A stretch of DNA of 64,000 nt. Source: Bacteroidetes bacterium UBA2475 (GTDB taxonomy: Bacteria; Bacteroidota; Bacteroidia; B-17B0; Aurantibacillaceae). The notes below the pieces were generated by a model. The model saw nothing but the letters and a program-made list of their open reading frames with translations, was not told the DNA's origin and made no database searches. Made by a program: the position numbers and the translations under genes. The stretch spans positions 62,001 to 126,000 of the forward strand of contig DDPF01000007.1 in the NCBI GenBank assembly GCA_002342065.1. Direction: 5' to 3'. The number at the start of each line of letters is the position of its first letter. Within the stretch, counting starts at the first letter, position 1. This document shows positions 45,555 through 54,619 of this stretch, piece by piece.

Positions 45555-46268
45555 TTATTTTTTGTCGAAGCCCATAAAGGCGTATGAAATTAAGTTAGCG
45601 CCCATTTTTAAAGCTTTGGTTCGGGTCTCTTCGCTGTCTTTGTGTATTTCAGGACTTTCCCAGCCATCGCCAAGATCGCATTCAAAATCATAAAAGCAAA
45701 CCAGTCGGCCTTTATAAATTAAGCCATAACCTTTTGGTGCAGAATTCTCGTGCTCATGTACTTTTGGTAAACCATTGGCGAATTCAAATTTTTGATGATA
45801 CACCGGGTGATTAAAAGGTAATTCTACAAGATCTAGTTCGGGAAATACTTTTTTTAATTGTACACGTACAAATTTATCCATGCCGTAATTATCGCTTACA
45901 TGTAAAAAGCCGCCTGCCATTAAATAGTTTCGTAAGTTCTCTGCTTCCTGGTTAGAGAAGATAACATTGCCGTGGCCGGTCATGTGCACAAAAGGATAAT
46001 TATAGATCTCCATACTTCCGGCATCTACAATAGCTTGCTCGGGATTGATAGTAGTTTTTATATTATCGTTACAAAATTTAATTAGGTTTGGTACCGATGT
46101 TTCTAAATTGGCATACCAATCGCCGCCACCATTATATTTTAATACTGCAATTTGAAAACTGTAAGGAGGGATAGCATAATACTCACCAATTTTTAAAGCA
46201 GATCGTCCTTCACTAAAAAGCAAAATAAAAAAAAGACAAATTATTTTTTTTAAAAAAGAGACGCGCAT
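45555..46268 (-). CDS. DUF4159 domain-containing secreted protein
   Basis: 237 residues with an N-terminal signal peptide (about 1-24). VHMTGHGNVIFSNQEAENLRNYLMAGGFLHVSDNYGMDKF and YGLIYKGRLVCFYDFECDLGDGWE are the DUF4159 landmarks, a ThuA/glutamine-amidotransferase-like flavodoxin fold. Function unknown. It is 14 bp upstream of the DUF5686 start on the same strand, so the two are probably co-expressed. Confidence 0.85.
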   Translation of the reverse strand: MRVSFLKKIICLFFILLFSEGRSALKIGEYYAIPPYSFQIAVLKYNGGGDWYANLETSVPNLIKFCNDNIKTTINPEQAIVDAGSMEIYNYPFVHMTGHGNVIFSNQEAENLRNYLMAGGFLHVSDNYGMDKFVRVQLKKVFPELDLVELPFNHPVYHQKFEFANGLPKVHEHENSAPKGYGLIYKGRLVCFYDFECDLGDGWESPEIHKDSEETRTKALKMGANLISYAFMGFDKK

Positions 46269-46295
46269 TGCTTTAATGAAATTTAGTATTTAAAG

Positions 46296-47117
46296 TTAAA
46301 CATTTTTATAGAATTGTACTAAATTAATTGCCTGTTTAGCTTCTGTAACATCGTGTACACGCAGGATGGAAGCTCCGTTTAGCAAGGCAATAGTATTTAA
46401 AACGGTTGTGCCGTTCAAAGAAGTTACAGGGTTGGTACCAATTATTTTATTAACCATACTTTTTCGCGAAAATCCCGCCAAAATGGGGTAATCGTTAAAC
46501 TGATGTAAGTTCTTTAAAAGTCGGTAATTGTGTTCTTGTGTTTTGCCAAACCCAAAACCCACATCTATAATTATTTTTTTAAAATCGAGGGCACTTAATT
46601 TTTCTAATTTTTTTGAAAGGGCATCTTTAACTTCTGCTACAACATCTCCGTAAACAGGATTTTGCTGCATGGTACGGGGTGTGCCCTGCATATGCATTAG
46701 AACGTAGGGTAAGTTTATCTTAGTTAAGGTTTCAAACATGGCGGGATCCATATCGCCACCACTAATATCGTTGATAATATCGGCGCCATGATCGGCACTT
46801 TTTTTAGCTATAGAAGCATAAAAGGTATCAATGCTTATAAAAATATCAGGAAATTTTTTCCTTATTGCCGGTAAATAATTCTCTAATCTTTCCCATTCTT
46901 CCTCAGCACTTATTGTTGTAGCTCCGGGCCGCGAAGAGGCAGCCCCAATATCGATAATATCGGCGCCCTGGTTAATTTTCTCCTCTACATCCTGCAAAAT
47001 ATCGTTCACATTACTGTATTTCCCGCCGTCGTAAAAGCTATCGGGGGTAATGTTCACAATAGCCATTATTAAAGGTTTAATAAATGTTAATCTTTTGCTA
47101 TTACAAGTGTATTCCAT
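46296..47117 (-). CDS. folP: Dihydropteroate synthase
   Basis: 273 residues from the ATG of MEYTCNSKRL; a start ten codons earlier is possible but adds non-conserved residues and leaves only 7 bp to the divergent gene. PLIMAIVNITPDSFYDGG, GADIIDIGAASSRPGA, NDISGG and GFGFGKTQEHNYRLLKNL with GFSRKSM are the pterin and pABA-site blocks. It makes dihydropteroate for folate synthesis. Divergent from the DUF1599 gene. Confidence 0.95.
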   Translation of the reverse strand: MEYTCNSKRLTFIKPLIMAIVNITPDSFYDGGKYSNVNDILQDVEEKINQGADIIDIGAASSRPGATTISAEEEWERLENYLPAIRKKFPDIFISIDTFYASIAKKSADHGADIINDISGGDMDPAMFETLTKINLPYVLMHMQGTPRTMQQNPVYGDVVAEVKDALSKKLEKLSALDFKKIIIDVGFGFGKTQEHNYRLLKNLHQFNDYPILAGFSRKSMVNKIIGTNPVTSLNGTTVLNTIALLNGASILRVHDVTEAKQAINLVQFYKNV

Positions 47118-47154
47118 TGGGTTAATTTCGCTATTTTTAGTCACCATTTCTTAT

Positions 47155-47691
47155 ATGCAAACTACATCAAAACAATACGACGCAGCCATTTCTCAATGCA
47201 AAGATATCTTTTTAAAGAAGATGAAAGACTATGGCACTGCATGGCGCAATTTAAGGCCTACTTCTTTAACCGACCAGATCTTTATAAAAGCCCAAAGGGT
47301 AAAGAGTATAGAGGAAAAAGGCACTCAAAAAGTAGTAGATGATATAAAGGGTGAGTATATCGGTATAATTAATTATTGCATTATAGCCCTTATTCAGCTT
47401 GAATTGGCGAATGATACAAGGGTAGACCTGCCTTATGAAGAAGTGGCTAAATTATATATTAAATATGCCGACCAAACCAAGAAATTGATGGAAGATAAGA
47501 ACCACGATTATGGCGAAGCCTGGCGTGATATGCGATTGAGCTCTTTAACCGACCTAATATTAATGAAGGTGTTTAGGGTAAAACAAATAGAGGATAACCA
47601 GGGCAAGACCATTATTAGCGAAGGAGTTGATGCCAATTATATGGATATGATAAACTATTCGGTGTTTGCTTTAATTAAGCTGACCAAATAG
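47155..47691 (+). CDS. DUF1599 protein (nucleotide-modification-associated domain, duplicated)
   Basis: 178 residues from the ATG of MQTTSKQYD; the longer open frame upstream lies over folP. Two copies of the same unit are visible: KDYGTAWRNLRPTSLTDQIF (from residue 24) and HDYGEAWRDMRLSSLTDLIL (from 117), each followed by KxxRVKxIE and a xxYxxxINYxxxALIxL helix. The family is common in Bacteroidota beside folP and the DoxX-type gene found next here. Biochemical role unknown. Confidence 0.85.
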   Translation: MQTTSKQYDAAISQCKDIFLKKMKDYGTAWRNLRPTSLTDQIFIKAQRVKSIEEKGTQKVVDDIKGEYIGIINYCIIALIQLELANDTRVDLPYEEVAKLYIKYADQTKKLMEDKNHDYGEAWRDMRLSSLTDLILMKVFRVKQIEDNQGKTIISEGVDANYMDMINYSVFALIKLTK

Positions 47692-47760
47692 TTAAAAAAA
47701 ATTAATTTAACTTTTATAGTAAAGATTACGGGATATCTTTAAAAACAATAGAATCTACAC

Positions 47761-49080
47761 ATGAAAAAATTTTTAGCCTCAAACGCATTTCGTTTTATTT
47801 GGTCGGCCGGATTAGCAGTTATCATTTATATGATAACGCCGCCTTGTTTTAGTAAAACAACCTTAGCTATTTTAATTGCTATTGAAATGATCTTAATTAA
47901 CGGCGCCGGGTATATTGCAAGAATACCAATGATAACCCATGTGGCAAGGTTTTTAGTTGGTGGTCTGTTTATTTTTTCAGGATTTATTAAGGCGAATGAC
48001 CCATTAGGCTTTTCGTATAAGCTAAAAGAATATTTTGAGGTATTTCAAAATGATACTGGCATGGCCTTTTTTGAATGGTTTGCGCACATTGCATTACCAT
48101 TGGCAATTATTGTTTGTGCCAGTGAAATTATTTTAGGGGTGATGTTGTTAATAGGTTACCGTACTAAATTAACGCTGTGGTTATTGTTCGCGCAAATTGC
48201 ATTCTTTACTTTTTTAACTTTTTATTCTGCCTGTTTCAACAAAGTAACGCATTGCGGTTGCTTTGGCGATTTCTTAAAATTAAAACCATGGGAAAGTTTT
48301 TGGAAAGACATTGCCTTAATGATCCTCATTACTATTTTATTTGCAGGAAAAGATAATATTCGCGAATTATTTGCGCCAATGATCATCAGTACTTTATTTT
48401 TAATGGGTGTTGTTTTCTCAATTGGTTTTCCTATTTATGCTTACCGTAATTTACCACCGTTAGATTTCAGGGCTTATGCACCAGGCGAAAGTATTAAAGA
48501 TAATATGAAGCTTTTGCCTACTTATAAACCTGCAGAGTATGAAACAGGTTTTATTTATGAAAATTTAAAGACCGGTAAAAAAGAACACTTTAATTTAAAG
48601 AATTATCCATGGCAGGATACGCTTACCTGGAAATGGGCAGCAACAGATAATGTGCTGATCAAAGATGCTGTTGATGCGCCTAGGATAACAGATTTTACCG
48701 TAAATAATTTAGACGGTGTTGCCATTACCGATTCGGTTTTAAATGATAAGAATTATAGTTTCTGGTTAATTGTTTACGATCTTAAAGAAACAAAAGATGA
48801 CCCAACACTTATTGCCAAGATCAATGATTTTTACAAATTAGCGACGCTTGAGAAACATAAATTTATTGCCTTTACCGCGAGCGGTGCAAGTGATATAGAT
48901 GAGTTTAAACACAAACATAATGCCTTATTTGATTTTGCATCGGTAGACGGAATTGTTTTGAAAACCATGATCCGTAGTAACCCGGGCTTAATGCTTGTAA
49001 AAGACGGAAGCGTGATCGCCAACTGGCATCACAATAATTTCCCGGGCTTTGGTGATGTGAAACAAAAACATATGAAATAA
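47761..49080 (+). CDS. DoxX/MauE-like membrane protein (BT_3928 type) with thioredoxin-like C-terminus
   Basis: 439 residues. About seven membrane helices in the first 225 residues; FLVGGLFIFSGFIKANDPLGFSYKLKEYFEVF and CFNKVTHCGCFGDFLKLKPWESFWKDI are MauE/DoxX hallmarks, the latter with three cysteines. The C-terminal soluble part (about 310-439) looks thioredoxin-like but has no CxxC. Possibly handles electrons or thiols across the membrane. It follows DUF1599 by 69 bp. Confidence 0.8.
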   Translation: MKKFLASNAFRFIWSAGLAVIIYMITPPCFSKTTLAILIAIEMILINGAGYIARIPMITHVARFLVGGLFIFSGFIKANDPLGFSYKLKEYFEVFQNDTGMAFFEWFAHIALPLAIIVCASEIILGVMLLIGYRTKLTLWLLFAQIAFFTFLTFYSACFNKVTHCGCFGDFLKLKPWESFWKDIALMILITILFAGKDNIRELFAPMIISTLFLMGVVFSIGFPIYAYRNLPPLDFRAYAPGESIKDNMKLLPTYKPAEYETGFIYENLKTGKKEHFNLKNYPWQDTLTWKWAATDNVLIKDAVDAPRITDFTVNNLDGVAITDSVLNDKNYSFWLIVYDLKETKDDPTLIAKINDFYKLATLEKHKFIAFTASGASDIDEFKHKHNALFDFASVDGIVLKTMIRSNPGLMLVKDGSVIANWHHNNFPGFGDVKQKHMK

Positions 49081-49181
49081 TTTAAGGTTGAAAAGTTTTT
49101 GGTTTCTTGTTTCTGGTTGTCTTGAATCCTGAATCCCTTTAGTCTTGCATCCCTTTAACTTTTTGTAAATTGTCAGATAGT

Positions 49182-49661
49182 ATGAAAGCGGCAGGTTTAA
49201 GCGATATAAAAAAAGAATTGGAATTTCTTGAACCTAAGAAGTTGTTGGAACTTTGTATTGCATTAGCAAAATATAAAAAAGAAAATAAAGAGTATTTAGG
49301 TTTTTTGTTATTTGAAGAACACGATAAACCACAATTCATAAAAGAAGTAAAATTAGAAATTGATGAGCACTTTGAATTATTAAAAACACAATCCAACTTA
49401 TATTACGTTAAAAAAAGTCTACGTAAACTTTTACGGATAATTACCAAATACACCAAGTATGTAGATGACAAAGGGCTTTCTGCCGAAATGTATATTTATT
49501 TTTGTACTAAGTTAAATAACTCAGGTATTCCTTATCACAAAAGTCAGATGCTGGTAAATTTGATGGAGCAGCAAATAAAAAAGATCAATACTTTAATTAC
49601 CACTTTGCATCCTGATCTTCAAAATGATTTTTTAAACGATCTCGAAAAAATAAATAATTAA
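49182..49661 (+). CDS. Conserved helical protein of unknown function
   Basis: 159 residues from ATG; an in-frame TTG four codons earlier (49170) is an alternative. Almost entirely helical and charged, no signal peptide, no recognised motif (LSDIKKELEFLEPKKLLELC at the start). Its last codon overlaps the first base of the DUF3820 gene, so the two are translationally linked. Confidence 0.65.
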   Translation: MKAAGLSDIKKELEFLEPKKLLELCIALAKYKKENKEYLGFLLFEEHDKPQFIKEVKLEIDEHFELLKTQSNLYYVKKSLRKLLRIITKYTKYVDDKGLSAEMYIYFCTKLNNSGIPYHKSQMLVNLMEQQIKKINTLITTLHPDLQNDFLNDLEKINN

Positions 49662-49900
49662 TGTCAGGCCAGCCCGATCCACAAATGTTATTAGAGTTGG
49701 TAAAAATGCCCATGCCATATGGTCGTTATAATGGCATAATACTTTACAAGCTTCCTGTTTCTTATTTGGAATGGTTTAATCGTAAAGGTTTCCCTGCGGG
49801 TAAATTAGGTATGTTATTAAATACCTTATACGAGATAAAACTAAACGGTCTTGAGTTTTTACTGGAGAGAATAAAAAAAGAGGCCAATATAAATTATTAA
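49661..49900 (+). CDS. DUF3820 family protein
   Basis: 79 residues. MPYGRYNGIILYKLPVSYLEW then FNRKGFPAGKLGMLLNTLYEIK matches DUF3820 (sometimes called putative quorum-sensing-regulated virulence factor, a name with little support). Cytoplasmic. Overlaps the preceding gene by one base. Confidence 0.82.
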   Translation: MSGQPDPQMLLELVKMPMPYGRYNGIILYKLPVSYLEWFNRKGFPAGKLGMLLNTLYEIKLNGLEFLLERIKKEANINY

Positions 49901-49938
49901 TTAATATTTGAATTTTTAACTGTAATTAAAACAACGCT

Positions 49939-50388
49939 ATGAAACATATTTTATTTATTTTAATTTTTATAGGATCGGTCCAATTGAACGCGCAAACAAA
50001 AGCGACTTACGATTCTACTCTAGCTAAAAAACTTGGAGCTGATGACTATGGCATGAAAAGTTATATTATGGTGTTATTAAAAACAGGAACTTATAAAGCA
50101 AAAGATAAAAAAGAATCCGATTCACTTTTCAGAGGACATATGGATAATATAAATAGCCTGGCCAATGCCGGAAAATTAGCTGTTGCAGGCCCCTTTGGTA
50201 AGAACGACCTTTATAGAGGAGTATTTATCTTTAATGTAAAGACTGTTGAAGAGGCAAAACTCTTATGCGAAAAGGATCCTGCCATTAAAATTAACTTATT
50301 TGCTGTTGACTATCTTCCCTGGTATGGCTCTGCTGCTGTGATGGAGGTCAATAACATACACAAGACCATAGAAAAGAAATCACATTAA
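49939..50388 (+). CDS. Secreted YciI-like protein
   Basis: 149 residues: signal peptide 1-18 (ending LNAQ), then a ferredoxin-like YciI-type domain. Recognisable parts are SYIMVLLKTG, the RGHMDNINSLANAGKLAVAGPF block with the conserved His-Asn and Gly-Pro-Phe, and the edge strand GVFIFNVKTVEEAKLLCEKDPA. Catalytic role unknown. It is 11 bp before the TPR/SpoIIE gene. Confidence 0.75.
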   Translation: MKHILFILIFIGSVQLNAQTKATYDSTLAKKLGADDYGMKSYIMVLLKTGTYKAKDKKESDSLFRGHMDNINSLANAGKLAVAGPFGKNDLYRGVFIFNVKTVEEAKLLCEKDPAIKINLFAVDYLPWYGSAAVMEVNNIHKTIEKKSH

Positions 50389-50399
50389 AGATCAAATAA

Positions 50400-52604
50400 A
50401 TGAGAGTTGTTTTAATAATTCTTTTTTTCTTTTTAGGAATAAAAATTCCTGCGCAAGAGGAGCAGGTAGAACCTTTATTTAAAGCGTTAAAAGTTGCCAA
50501 GCATGATACAGTAAAACTTGGTCTCCGTTGCAGGATAGGTATTTTAGAACCGATATTACGATTACCTTATTGGGATAGTATTTTATATGAAGCAAACAAG
50601 AAAGGATATAAATATTATGAAGCGCTTGCTTTGAACGGACTTGGTACAGTGTATGATGAGATAGATGAAGGAGATACTACCAGGTCTTTTGCTGCTTTTA
50701 ATAAGGCTATGAAAATTTTTGAAGACATCGGCGATAGAAAAGAGGTAGCGCATAGTCTTCACGTAATTGGTTATATCTATTACGATCGGGGTGATGTGCC
50801 AATATCATTAGTGTATTACAAGAAGAGTTTAAAGATAAGGCAAAAGATAGATTTTAAAGCAGGCATTGGCGAATCGTTAAACAATATTGGATTTATATAT
50901 CAAAGCCTTGGTGATATAAGTCAGGCTTTGGATTATTATCATAAAGCAATAAAAATATTTGAAGAAATAGGCGATAAAAAAAATGAGGCATATCTTTTAA
51001 ATAATATCGCTTTTTTATATCAGGGGCAAGGAGATACAATTAAAGTGCTTGAAAATTATTATAAAAGTTTAAAGATCTCAAAAGAGATCGATGACAAGCC
51101 TGGTATTTCAGGTATTTATAATAATCTTTCTGTAATATATCAAAACCGAAAAGATGTTACAAATGCATTAAAATATGCTATGCAAAGTTTAAGCATCCGA
51201 AAAGAGATCGGCGATAAAAGAGGAATAGCCGCCTGTCTTAATAATATTGGTGCTGCTTATGAGATCAGGGATGATCAAAACTCCGGTAACTACAATGAAC
51301 CACTTGATTATTATATGCAGGCCTTTGAGATCCGTAAAATGATAAACGATAAGAGTGCAATAGCAAGATCATATAGTAGCATAGGCCTTATTTATTATAA
51401 GCAAAAAAATTACACAAAAGCCCTTGCGTATGCCGAGAATGGTTTTAAAATATCTAAAGACCTTGGTTTTCCCGGAAACATAAGCTCTACAGCAAAGCTC
51501 TTGTTTAAAATATACAAACAACAAAATAATGTTGCAAAAGCCCTCGAAATGCATGAACTTTTTATTTTTATGAAGGATAGTGTTAATAACGAGGAAACGC
51601 GTAAATCAAGTGTGAGAAAACAATTTCAATACGAATATGATAAAAAAGTTACTGCCGATAGTGTAAGAACTATTGAAGAGAAAAAAACTGTTGCCTTACA
51701 GTTAAAACAAGAAAAAACACAACGTTATGCTTTGTATGGTGGCTTAATGTTAGTGCTGATATTTGCAGGTTTTATGTTCAACCGTTTTAAGATAACACAA
51801 AAACAAAAAATAGTTATTGAGCAACAAAAGAATATTGTTGAGGAAAAACAAAAAGAGATCGTTGACTCTATTACATACGCCAAACGTTTACAGGAAGCAA
51901 TTTTGCCGGCAGAGATCTTTTGGAGCCAGAATTTTAAGAATGGATTTTTTTATTATCAACCTAAGGATATTGTTGCCGGTGATTTTTACTGGCTCGAAAA
52001 AATTGGTGATACGGTAATGTTTGCTGTTGCAGATTGCACCGGGCATGGTGTGCCGGGCGCATTGGTTTCGGTAGTTTGTAGTAATGCTTTAAACAGATCG
52101 GTCTTGGAGTTTGGTATAAACGATCCTGGCAAAATTTTAGATAAGACCCGTGAATTGGTTATTTCTACTTTCGAAAAAAGTGGTGAAGAGGTAAAAGACG
52201 GAATGGATATTAGCCTTTGTTGTTTAAATACAAAAACAAAGGAATTACGGTGGGCCGGTGCCAACAATCCCATTTGGTATGTTTCTTCTGACGATATGAA
52301 CATACATGAAATAAAAGGAGATAAACAACCAATTGGCAAATATGCCATTCAAAGACCCTTTACTTCTCATAAGGTCCAACTAAATAAAGGTGATACAATT
52401 TATCTTTTCACTGATGGTTTGGCCGACCAGTTCGGCGGGCCCAAAGGCAAAAAATTCAAGTATAAAATGTTAAAAGAGATACTCCTGGCAAATATTTCCC
52501 GGTCAATGGATGACCAAAAAGAAGTACTCGAAAAAGCTTTTAATGCCTGGAAAGGCCAACTGGAGCAGGTGGACGACGTTTGTGTTATAGGCGTTCGTTT
52601 GTAA
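50400..52604 (+). CDS. TPR-coupled SpoIIE-type (PP2C) serine phosphatase
   Basis: 734 residues. A signal peptide is followed by six or so tetratricopeptide repeats (about 75-395) with NNIGFIYQSLGDISQALDYY-type cores. One transmembrane helix (about 443-460) and a coiled coil (465-490) follow. The C-terminal SpoIIE/PP2C domain (about 500-734) begins at SITYAKRLQEAILP; the metal-binding motifs are VAGDFYW, DCTGHGVPGA and FTDGLADQFGG. Periplasmic TPRs probably sense a signal that controls dephosphorylation of an anti-sigma-antagonist-like target. No partner kinase or STAS gene is adjacent. Confidence 0.88.
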   Translation: MRVVLIILFFFLGIKIPAQEEQVEPLFKALKVAKHDTVKLGLRCRIGILEPILRLPYWDSILYEANKKGYKYYEALALNGLGTVYDEIDEGDTTRSFAAFNKAMKIFEDIGDRKEVAHSLHVIGYIYYDRGDVPISLVYYKKSLKIRQKIDFKAGIGESLNNIGFIYQSLGDISQALDYYHKAIKIFEEIGDKKNEAYLLNNIAFLYQGQGDTIKVLENYYKSLKISKEIDDKPGISGIYNNLSVIYQNRKDVTNALKYAMQSLSIRKEIGDKRGIAACLNNIGAAYEIRDDQNSGNYNEPLDYYMQAFEIRKMINDKSAIARSYSSIGLIYYKQKNYTKALAYAENGFKISKDLGFPGNISSTAKLLFKIYKQQNNVAKALEMHELFIFMKDSVNNEETRKSSVRKQFQYEYDKKVTADSVRTIEEKKTVALQLKQEKTQRYALYGGLMLVLIFAGFMFNRFKITQKQKIVIEQQKNIVEEKQKEIVDSITYAKRLQEAILPAEIFWSQNFKNGFFYYQPKDIVAGDFYWLEKIGDTVMFAVADCTGHGVPGALVSVVCSNALNRSVLEFGINDPGKILDKTRELVISTFEKSGEEVKDGMDISLCCLNTKTKELRWAGANNPIWYVSSDDMNIHEIKGDKQPIGKYAIQRPFTSHKVQLNKGDTIYLFTDGLADQFGGPKGKKFKYKMLKEILLANISRSMDDQKEVLEKAFNAWKGQLEQVDDVCVIGVRL

Positions 52605-52850
52605 ATACCCTCATATTTTTTTTGGCAAGAACTAATTATTTCGACTTATTTATTTTGCAAAAATCAACCGTTTAAGAGCAGGTATTTGCAAAAAATGCAA
52701 AAAAATCAAGTCTTCGTTACTGGCCGAAAGGTTTTTTTCAAAATTCAAAGACTTCCCAAAATCCCTTTTATTTTTCCGTAAGTTTTCGCGCCTCGTTAAG
52801 CCGATTTTTGTTTTATAAATTATTAATTAACTAGATAAAACAAAACACAA

Positions 52851-54026
52851 ATGAAAACACAACTACTGGTATTAGCTTTTATGATCGCAGGTTTATTTAT
52901 GAAAGCACAAACATGGACCTCTTACGATCAAACAAATGGTTTGGCAGACAATAATGTACAAACTATTGCAATAGATGCTTTTGGTAATAAATGGTTTGGT
53001 ACTTATGGCAGCGGTATTTCTAAATTTGATGGTACTAACTGGACAACCTACAGCGTTAATGATGGATTAGTGAATGATTATGTAAGAGTAATTAAAATTG
53101 ATGCTTCAGGAAATTTATGGATCGGAACCGATGGTGGAGTTTCAAAATTTAATGGTGCGGTTTGGACAAATTATACAACGTTTGAAGGCCTGTCTAACAA
53201 CCTTGTTTATGCAATTGAAATAGATGCAACTGGCAATAAATGGTTTGCAACAAACATGGGTATTTCAAAATTTAACGATGTTAGCTGGACAATTTATACA
53301 ACTACAAATGGTTTGGCAAATAATATTGTACCGGGCATGGCCATAGATCAGGCAAATAATTTATGGTTTGGAACATGGGGTGGAGGAGTATCTAAATACG
53401 ATGGTACTAATTGGACAACTTATTCGCAGGCAAATTATGTACACGTTGTAAAACCTGATGCGGGTGGAAATATTTGGTTTGGTACGGCGTCGGGTTTAAA
53501 AAAGTTTGATGGGACGCTTTGGACAAACTATACAACTACCAATGGTTTGCCTGCAAATAATGTTTACGCTATTGCTATAGATCAGGCAAACAATAAGTGG
53601 TTTGGCACAAACGCTGCAGGTATTTCAAAATATAATGGCAGTGCTTTTACAAATTATAATACAAGCAATGGTTTAATTGGTGATATGGTAAATACTTCTA
53701 TTATTGATAATGTAGGAAATTTATGGGTAGGCACAATGGATGGCGTTTCACTTTATACTGCGCCTGTTAGCGGAATAAATGAAAATAAAATTGTGAGAAG
53801 CTTTTCTTTATACCCAAATCCTGCAACTGATTTAATTAAAATAAATTCCAACAATGAATTAGTTGGTTTAAATTATACCATAACTGATAATACCGGCAGA
53901 CAGGTGTTAAGCGGAGAAATTACGCATTCAACAACTGAAATAGAGATAAAAGATCTGCCCGCAGGTATTTATATTTTCCAGATCGCGGCAATTAATGGCC
54001 AAAGATGTAAAGTTGTAAAAAATTAG
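52851..54026 (+). CDS. Secreted two-component-regulator-type beta-propeller with T9SS type A domain
   Basis: 391 residues. Signal peptide 1-19 (ending KAQ). About six or seven propeller strand repeats of ~42 residues (22-305), each like NGLxxNxVxxIxID..GNxWFGT..GISKFDG. The T9SS type A sorting domain (about 315-391) has FSLYPNPATDLIKIN and ends GQRCKVVKN. It has the sensor part of hybrid two-component proteins without membrane or kinase parts. Preceded by a 246-bp spacer with no gene that I can see. Confidence 0.83.
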   Translation: MKTQLLVLAFMIAGLFMKAQTWTSYDQTNGLADNNVQTIAIDAFGNKWFGTYGSGISKFDGTNWTTYSVNDGLVNDYVRVIKIDASGNLWIGTDGGVSKFNGAVWTNYTTFEGLSNNLVYAIEIDATGNKWFATNMGISKFNDVSWTIYTTTNGLANNIVPGMAIDQANNLWFGTWGGGVSKYDGTNWTTYSQANYVHVVKPDAGGNIWFGTASGLKKFDGTLWTNYTTTNGLPANNVYAIAIDQANNKWFGTNAAGISKYNGSAFTNYNTSNGLIGDMVNTSIIDNVGNLWVGTMDGVSLYTAPVSGINENKIVRSFSLYPNPATDLIKINSNNELVGLNYTITDNTGRQVLSGEITHSTTEIEIKDLPAGIYIFQIAAINGQRCKVVKN

Positions 54027-54033
54027 GCCTTTA

Positions 54034-54057
54034 AGCCTGTCCTTTTTTGGGCAGGCT
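54034..54057 (+). terminator. Terminator after the propeller gene
   Basis: AGCCTGTCC and GGGCAGGCT form a 9-bp stem (one G-U pair) around T6, 8 bp past the stop; GTTTATT follows. A second GGCCTGCCTG word lies just beyond. Confidence 0.65.
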
Positions 54058-54153
54058 GTTTATTGGCCTGCCTGACATATGTAAGAAAAATAACTTTATT
54101 GTATACTAATATTTTTTGGTTCATAATATATTTGATATATAGAACAATAAAAT

Positions 54154-54603
54154 ATGAAGAAGATAATTCTACTTATAATATTTCCTTTTATAGGATTTAC
54201 GCAGAACAATACATTAGAAGGGCAGAATGGATTTAAAAATTATATTTTTGGTATCTCTCCAACCGAACTTAAAAATCTTACACTTGAGATAGATGAGGAT
54301 AATACTAAGCTCTACTCATTACCGGAAGATAACATTAAAATTGATGATGTAGAATTTGAATACATACGTGTAACGTTCTCCAAAAATAAATTATCTACTA
54401 TTTCAATTCAAACAAAAAATGCAACCGGCTCAAAATTTCTTCAGGTATTAAAAGAAAATTATGGTGAACCTAAACTGAATGCTGCAAAGAAAAGTAGTGA
54501 ATGGATAAGTTCAAACATGCTGGTTATATTCGAAAAAAATAATTCCGGAAAAGACGCATCAATTTCTTTTTACAGTAAAAAGATCTTAGAAAGTAAGCGT
54601 TAA
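54154..54603 (+). CDS. Secreted protein of unknown function
   Basis: 149 residues; signal peptide 1-17 (ending GFTQ). The mature part alternates strands and a helix (FLQVLKENYGEPKLN, then SSEWISSNMLVIFEKN), a pattern found in small periplasmic proteins that I cannot name. A TATATTTG box at 54127-54134, 20 bp before the ATG, may be its -7 element. Confidence 0.6.
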   Translation: MKKIILLIIFPFIGFTQNNTLEGQNGFKNYIFGISPTELKNLTLEIDEDNTKLYSLPEDNIKIDDVEFEYIRVTFSKNKLSTISIQTKNATGSKFLQVLKENYGEPKLNAAKKSSEWISSNMLVIFEKNNSGKDASISFYSKKILESKR

Positions 54604-54619
54604 GCTTATATTACCCAAA

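Noticed and set aside
47050..47154. Extended DUF1599 N-terminus
   Set aside because: The extension lies over the folP 5' end and reads as a random hydrophobic string; MQTTSKQYD starts the conserved protein.
49095..49160. Repeated CTTG-ATCC-type words before the 159-residue gene
   Set aside because: Two short direct words (TCCTGAATCCC, TTGCATCCC) only; too weak to call a repeat family, though they resemble the spacer at 7624-7690.
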